This document shows, piece by piece, positions 57,794 to 64,000 of a stretch of 64,000 nucleotides of DNA (positions within the stretch are counted from its first letter, which is position 1; each line of letters starts with the position of its first letter). Below the pieces are notes generated by a model that did not search any database, was not told the DNA's origin, and saw only the letters and a program-made list of their open reading frames with translations. Origin of the DNA: Meandrina meandrites (Eukaryota > Cnidaria > Anthozoa > Scleractinia > Meandrinidae). The translations under genes were made by a program, and so were the position numbers. The stretch is from NCBI GenBank assembly GCA_963693305.1, contig OY855905.1, positions 35,487,637 to 35,551,636 on the forward strand. Direction: 5' to 3'.

Positions 57794-60700
57794 TCACTCA
57801 TTTTCCAGGCTTATCAGCATTTTCTCGGTACTTTCCGGTTGGTCATACTTGCCTTTCTTGCATTTCTTCTTAGGGTAATTTTTATATTTTTTTTGGAAAC
57901 GACTCTTGGCAAAACATTTGGCGGCAGCGGCATCACACTTGCACAGACGATAGCGGCATTTTCCATAAAACCAGTAGCGCTTAGCCGACTCTAAATAAAG
58001 TAAAGGAATAACAGTTAAATCCTGTTGCTAATAATGAGTCCAACTAAGGGTTCTCAGCGCGACAGGTAAACCCCTTTGCGGACCGTCTTAGGTTTGCAAG
58101 GCATAACAGAAAGGGTTTCTTGAAAGAAGTAGCCATAAGTGAGCGAAAGAGACAGCTTTAGTCTACCATTTTTCCTTTCAAAGAAGGGTGTATTAATTTA
58201 TTCGAAGCAACAACAGTTATGTCATCGTGAACGAGGGTAGCGGGTAGCAATAACGTATTGATCGAGCTGTGACCTTCGCGCATGCACACTGAAGTAGAAC
58301 ATCAAATTAGACCAAACTCGTACCAAGAGCCTTCTTTCTCCTTGCCCAGCGACCCTGAAAATTTCTGATTGAAAGTTCGGAAATATCGGACGTCCAGTTG
58401 ACTTACGTGCAACGGAACTCTTTAGTGTCGCTAGTTTTCTCAAGCTTGTGCAAGAAGGAACAAGGCTTGAAGTAATAAATAAACAACATGAGGTTCCTCT
58501 ATCCAGGTGAAACTGGAATTTGGGAATGTTGGTATTTCAGGATTACCATGGTCTACACTCTTTTATAATCCATCAAATATTTTTCGCGCGCGCGATTGGT
58601 CTAAGCACGTCACGTGATGTAGCCAAAACTAGGGAATATCAGATGATATTCCCCAAGTGATATTCCCCAGTTTTCGAACTTTGCGATTTACCTTCGCACG
58701 CTTAGCTTTTATCCCGAGTAAATTATTAAAATGAATAAAACTAAACACTTTAAACAGACTAATAATATTTTGAGCGATGACAGGCAGAATTTCTTTGGCG
58801 TTTAAAAGCTTTGAGAAAAGGTCTCCCAAAATGTGGCCTTGTAAAAAAATATTTGAAGAATAATAAACACAATAGCATCCACTTGGTTTCAAAAATATGC
58901 ACAGATATTTGTCCTCTGACATTATCTGTTCCTCGAAGCTCACAGTTTTCCTCGAGCTTCGCTCTCGGAAAACTGTTCGCTTCTCGGAACAGATAATGTT
59001 CGCGGACAAATATCCGTGCATATTTTCGCGCCAAATGGTGGTTATTGTTTATATACACCATAGAAATGACGTCATAAGATGTTCAAAATTACTCAAGTAG
59101 AACCAAGTGGACGCCGAATTAATGGCGTCGTGTCTATGGTCTATAAGTGTGTAGATCTTTTTTTTTAAAATTTTTACTGCCATTACAAACAGATTTTTTA
59201 CAAACCACGCAACTTACATTACATTTCAATAACAACAGACGTATTACCACTAACTAATTGATGATAACACTAATTACAAAGCACATTTCACAGTCAGCCA
59301 GGCCTACATGATTACATTGAAAGCGAGTCTTTAGCCTACTAGCACCTAAATTTATTGTTTTGACTAATTAATTCTGTGTATATCTATCTGCTGCTTAAAG
59401 CTTAAAATTTTACAATAACATTTTCTGCCACTTTCTATAATGAAAAAATTCCTTCTTAATCCTTTTTGCAATGAGAAGCTCCAGCTTTCGAGTTGGTATT
59501 GTTTTGGCTTTCAGTAAGGATAGCGATGGCATGATATTTTTGCTACGGCATATGTAAATAGTATATTTCCCTAAAAGAATTATATGGTTTAACAAAATAC
59601 AATCTGGAATATTGTCGAAAAAACCAAAAAGAATGGTTATCTCGTCAAGATTATCAACTTGTATATTGTGATTATTTAGCCAAGAAGTGGTGGAAGACCA
59701 AAATTCTTTTGAATACGCACACTTTACTAAGAGATGCTCCAGAGTTTCTTCGTGATCTCCACAAAAGGTGCATAACGGAGAAGGAATTAATTTCATTTTG
59801 TATCAAATGCTATTTGTGTAGAGGATACGATTTAAGATCTTGTATTGAAAGGCTCGCGTTCTGGTGTCAAGAGTGACTCGACCAGGCAAGAGATAAATAT
59901 TTTTCCACTCTAGTAAGTCGGAAATATTATATAAGCAATCAAACTTAGATTGAGCAGTAGGAGAGATTTGGACTCGTTTAACCAGGGCCCAATAAATCGA
60001 TTTAGAACTCATGCTGGTAATATTGTTAAGGGCATCGTCGGGAACCGTAATATCGATTTGATTTCCATCATCTTCATTTTTGAGAAGAAGTTTCCACTCA
60101 GGTGGGATAGCACTAAAAACGCCGAGTAGAAGGAAATAGTCCGACAAAGAGAGATTTTTCTCCTTAAAAGCGTCCCAAGTGTTTAGTTTTCCGTCATCTG
60201 AAAGGATATCTCTCAAATGTACAAAACCTGCATCCTTAAATCAAGAGGTTTTGTTGTTCCATATAGTCTCGTTTAAAATTTCCTGTCTTGTAACGGGTGT
60301 ATACCTTTTAAAATCAGACAAGGCTTCGAGACAATCTTTGTAATATATTGGTATCTTGCAGGGTAGACAAGATAATTTAAAATTACATTTGAGGAGAAAT
60401 TCAAATCCTACATTCTAAATGTAATGAGATAAAAAGACTTTCCACGGTGCAACACTATCGTCAAGGTACCTTTTGACACATCCAATTCTTTGTGTAGCAA
60501 TCAAGGAGTCTATGTGCGGCATCGTAAGACCACCATCTTCATATTCACTGATTAACGCCAGTCTCTTAATTTTATCTTTACCTTTCCACACAAAATTGTA
60601 AATCACCGAATTTACGCTTTTAATTATATCCTTGTCAAAAGAGATAAGGGAGGCACGGTACATGAATTTTGGAATGGCGAAGGTTTTGACAAGTTGGATC

Positions 60701-61296
60701 TTTCCGATCAGTGTTAAATTCCTCCATTGCCAGCAATTCAAAGACTTTTTGATAGATTTTAAAGTTGAGTCAAAGTGTAGATCTTGGAAAGATTGGCTCG
60801 ACTTGTTTTATACAATGACACCGACTATTAAGATGAAAAATCCGCTCGAAATCGTGCGCGCGTGACAGCTCATAAAATAGCATATTTTGCACTTGAAGCC
60901 GAAAAATCTGTAAGAAATTTCGTGCTAAAATCACAACGCTGGATTGTGTTTTTCAGCCAATCAGTGCGCGAGAACACTCTCTCAGTTACTGCATATTTTT
61001 TTTTTTTTAATTTATGATTTAATTGCGAGACTTCATATAAAAGCTATCAAAAGACACCAGCCATAAATTATTAAGTAGAATCAAAACTGCATTGCCCGCA
61101 AGACGGGCCGCTCGTTTTTCTATCATAGAACAGAAAGCGCAAAAGAAACGTAGCTGATGATTCCAGTTTCTACTTACTACATTTTGTTGGCTTTCTTTTT
61201 TTCGTTGAATATCGCAAAGTATACACCGCTCTTTTGAACGGGCACACTTTGGACTTTTGGACTTTGTTGTAGCACTCGTCATGAACTTTGCAACAC
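57794..61296 (-). CDS. Secreted phospholipase A2, copy 3 (exons 3-4 only)
   Basis: Exon 3 (61178-61296) and exon 4 (57794-57990) are open, in matching phase, with canonical splice sites. They keep the catalytic CCKVHDECY and the [12 protein letters not shown] segment. The polyadenylation signal is conserved (57672-57677). No signal-peptide exon or calcium-loop exon was seen between 61.3 and 64 kb. The 5' part is either beyond the window, displaced by insertions, or lost. Intron 3 is enlarged to over 3 kb by the LINE at 59160-60774 and by palindromic sequence. Confidence 0.75.
58553..59154. repeat. Palindromic module inside sPLA2 copy 3, intron 3
   Basis: It occupies the same site as 26511-26898 in unit 1 but has different interior sequence, including a strong inverted repeat around 58908-59020 (TTATCTGTTCC ... 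GGAACAGATAA; CAGTTTTCC ... GGAAAACTG). The outer right part (ATGACGTCATAA to GGTCTATAAG) is shared with unit 1. Confidence 0.5.
59160..60774 (-). mobile_element. 5'-truncated L1-type LINE
   Basis: On the minus strand it encodes the C-terminal part of a non-LTR reverse transcriptase. The fragment at 60415-60741 has WRNLTLIGKIQLVKTFAIPK; 59803-60216 has LDTRTRAFQYKILNRILYTN; 59410-59796 has the cysteine motif CTFCGDHEETLEHLLVKC. The last two are in one frame separated by a single stop; the first is separated by further lesions. Poly-T at 59160 is the poly-A tail on the other strand. An 11-bp duplication GTGTAGATCTT flanks it (59149-59159 and 60775-60785). Unit 1 has the empty site near 26892-26902. 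It is dead and post-dates the unit 1/unit 3 split. Confidence 0.92.
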
Positions 61297-61707
61297 CTGA
61301 AAACGAGATAGGATAGAATATCTTTTAGCGTCCAAATAACACCAATTAACACTATACATGACCTGCGAACTGGGAAGGCAAAAGCCACCAAAAGATTTAC
61401 ACCACAATTAATTGAAAAACTGATTGAATCCGACTATAAAGCCGGCGAGAACGCTGTGAGTAATAAAGCCAATAGAAATTATAAATGTGAATGAAAATAA
61501 GTTATATTAACATTTTTAAAGCATAATTATTCCAAGAGCGAGCCTTGGATGCGAGACTGAAAAATAACGATGATTTATCTAACTAACTAACTAACTCGGC
61601 CAACCTCGTTCCCAGGGCTTTACCTTTCTTCGTGGAAAAAGCCCCGGAAACGAGGTCGTAACTACTTGTAGGCAGCTGTTTCTAATCTTTTATCATTTCG
61701 TATTCAA

Positions 61708-61713
61708 CAAATC

Positions 61714-61777
<64 letters not shown>

Positions 61778-61811
61778 TAATAATATTAATAATAATAATA
61801 ATAATAATAAT
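61708..61811. repeat. (AAT)n microsatellite, unit 3
   Basis: About 100 bp of AAT with few interruptions, longer than the unit 2 equivalent at 43540. Confidence 0.95.
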
Positions 61812-62052
61812 ATTTTATTGAGCTCATCTAAATGTATACACACGACTTTTATATCGTAATCGTTTCAGCCTTCAGTTACAAGGTTTACTATAACTGCCTA
61901 ACCAACATTTATGGCAACAACAAAAACTGTTTTCACTCTCTGAACGAATTTTTCCTTACGAACTTTATGAAATCTTTCTCCTTTTTCTCCTTTCTCCTTT
62001 TTATTTTTATTTTTATTGAACGCAACGAGACTTTTTGATCATAACTTTTTAA

Positions 62053-62130
62053 GGTGGCTAGAAGGGGTTAAGATATTCCCGTCTTTGGCCTTCTATTGAA
62101 ACTACACCCATAATAGTCCATGGGCCCAGA
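62053..62130. mobile_element. Left end of a TTAA-type element, unit 3
   Basis: TTAA (62049-62052) then GGTGGCTAGAAGGGG, matching the left end of the MITE at 43820 for about 75 bp before diverging. No matching right end was found before 64000. Confidence 0.5.
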
Positions 62131-63150
62131 CCCCAAAATTAGGCATTTGTTACCATTCGGAGGGACAAATGCTATCATATATTTTTCAAATCCTTGAACA
62201 TTGTAGTTCATTTTGGTATGTGATAGCAATTCCAAAAGAGTAGCTTTCTTGCTGAAATCACGTGATTTCTGACGTCATCTTTCCAAAATCAATGTTGCAT
62301 CTTAATGCTTGAAGGGTAATGAAAAATCACTTTATCGAAACTTCAAACACGTAAATGTTGTGAGAGAGGCCTGACAAAGTACAGGAAAGGCAGCTAATGC
62401 TAGCCAAGCGCTTTTGCCGTACTTAAGGGTTTTTCTCTGTATGGTTTCCATGGCAACAAAGCCGGATTGCAATATAGACCTCTTATATATCGAGACTGAT
62501 GTTAGAATTTCAAAATATGGACCGAGTTTTTAAATGAATCAGGTAGAAAACACAGGATTTGTATTTTACAGTACAGACCGATTATTTGAGGTTAATAAGA
62601 TTTATACTGATCTCTCTTTCTTATAAAAATGAAAGCATTTCGAGCCAACAGATGCGCGCGGGAGGCGGCCTCATTTGACTAAAGCACGTGGAGGTTTTTA
62701 TCTAACGCCATTGAAATTACAAATCTTGCCAGTGTATTTTATAAACGTTTTTTTTTTTATATATTCTTGCCATAAAGAACATAAAAATCTTGTAAATTTG
62801 ATATCGATTTAGAGGATAAGGCATCCTGACATTTGCGATGTCCCGGATGAACGTGTTTCTTAATTGTCACAAAAACGTGTATTCCGGCTTCATTGTGTTG
62901 TTCAATTACAGACGCTACATCAATTACAAATTAACATCTAAAATAATGTTAAGTGAAGATGAATAATATCAATGGAAGAGTTTCTCGACTGATTATACAT
63001 TTCTTTGGCCGCCCTATTTGTGCCCCAAATTAAAGAGGGAAACAAACATTGTAACTGCATACTCAACACTGTTTTGTCTCAAAATTATTTTCTTAAGAAC
63101 TCGGTTTTAAAGAATGCCACAGAGCTTTAATTTGGCCTGCTCTATTAACC

Positions 63151-63310
63151 AATTCCTCTCCACACCCAGGTGTATAAATGGTACTGGCGAAGTTACTGCA
63201 GGTGGGGGGGGAGCATCCCATCCGGGGGGGATTAGCAGTAGTGCTAGTCGCTTAATGCTACAGATACTTGGATAAGCTCCGGCCTGATAGGTCACTTGGC
63301 TCAAACACAA
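63151..63310 (+). mobile_element. SINE body, second copy
   Basis: Shares CACCCAGGTGTATAAATGG, GAGCATCCCATCC and GGATAAGCTCCGGCCTGATA with the intron-6 SINE at 11262-11497, but no tRNA-like head is present upstream. A G8 and a G7 run lie within it. Confidence 0.6.
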
Positions 63311-64000
63311 ACTTTTCCTACTTACCATAAACCCATACTTTTCAAGGACGTTTTTCATACGAACAGTTGTTATGACCATGTTATGACGGGTCTATTAGTT
63401 CTATAAGAAATGATAAAAGTTGTTTTCAGTGATAACAAGGAAACTGGATACAACTCGAGGTCATTATTCAATGAATTCCGAAGTTCTTTAGACAGAAGAG
63501 AACAACTCAACTCAGAAGAAAAGACCACAAGTCGACACGAGCAACTTAAAGCGTGCTTGTCAAACTTTCGAAACCTGTGAAATGTGGTAGTGTAACCCAC
63601 AAAATATTCGGAACGAGACGGCATTTAGGCTTGAATGCTAATTAACGGTTCTGACTGAGAAATAGTCATTGTTCCCTTTCTGAAAAATTAGAACATCATA
63701 GAACTTAAAGCTGTCTAGTTTGTTTGTACCTAACTTCATTCCGTTCTTAAAATAAGTAAGTTGACGTCTTTTAAAAGAAATCTTCCAAAGAGCTCATGAA
63801 GAACAGGAACTTCGAAAATTGTGGCATATCAGCGGCGGCACATTGACCACATTGACACTTCCTCCTCGCGGACTGATCAGTCAACCCAGTCCAACTAATT
63901 ACGTTCTGCTTTTTTCACTTTTGCACGAAGGTGCAGTTAAATTCAAAGCAACTTTTTCTTCTATGCGTGCTCTATCGTCTGTTCAAATATTATTCCATAA
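63311..64000. other. No gene recognised
   Basis: Two minus-strand ORFs of 84-90 codons overlap the SINE or have no recognisable domain. No element ends were identified. Confidence 0.4.

Larger units (their letters stand above)
56941..64000. repeat. Segmental duplication unit 3 (incomplete, runs off the window)
   Basis: Colinear with units 1 and 2 from its start to about 62050, apart from the LINE insertion. It then diverges into a TTAA-type element and sequence without recognised features. Exons 1-2 of the sPLA2 gene are not found before 64000. Confidence 0.75.

Overview
This is an intron-rich, AT-rich animal genomic window. It carries one complete conserved housekeeping gene, a small cluster of secreted phospholipase A2 (sPLA2) genes and many short non-autonomous transposable elements. 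The split genes, the PAT1 homologue, the sPLA2 family and the frequent TACATGTA-like words suggest a cnidarian, probably an anthozoan such as a stony coral. That taxon is an inference; no rRNA or mitochondrial marker is present.

Region 1 (1-5.4 kb): an intronless minus-strand ORF (2582-4009, 475 aa) for a basic, serine-rich protein with an N-terminal coiled coil and repeated R-x-R-S-x-S motifs, then a 492-bp inverted-repeat element just upstream of the next gene. Region 2 (5.4-22.5 kb): a full 19-exon plus-strand gene for the mRNA-decay scaffold PAT1 (PATL1), assembled exon by exon with every splice phase consistent (856 aa). Its introns host a tRNA-derived SINE, a TA-flanked MITE and three TTAA-flanked elements. 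One of these is a 2.6-kb foldback nested in an older TA-flanked element. Region 3 (22.5-25.2 kb): no recognisable gene.

Region 4 (25.2-64 kb): three tandem segmental-duplication units of about 16 kb (starting near 25.2, 41.1 and 56.9 kb). Each carries a minus-strand sPLA2 gene: copy 1 complete, copy 2 with a replaced half exon, copy 3 with only its last two exons in the window. Copies 1 and 2 also have an in-frame duplicated propeptide exon. Units 1 and 2 carry a large foldback structure, with 1.4-1.8 kb inverted arms around an array of a 50-bp tandem repeat; in unit 2 the array itself is a spacer-less palindrome. Unit-specific insertions (an L1-type LINE, a 116-bp element, a 1.9-kb block) can be dated relative to the duplications because paralogous units keep the empty sites.

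PATL1 and the phospholipases have no evident functional link. The most unusual material is the foldback/50-bp-array element and the exon and cysteine changes among the sPLA2 copies.
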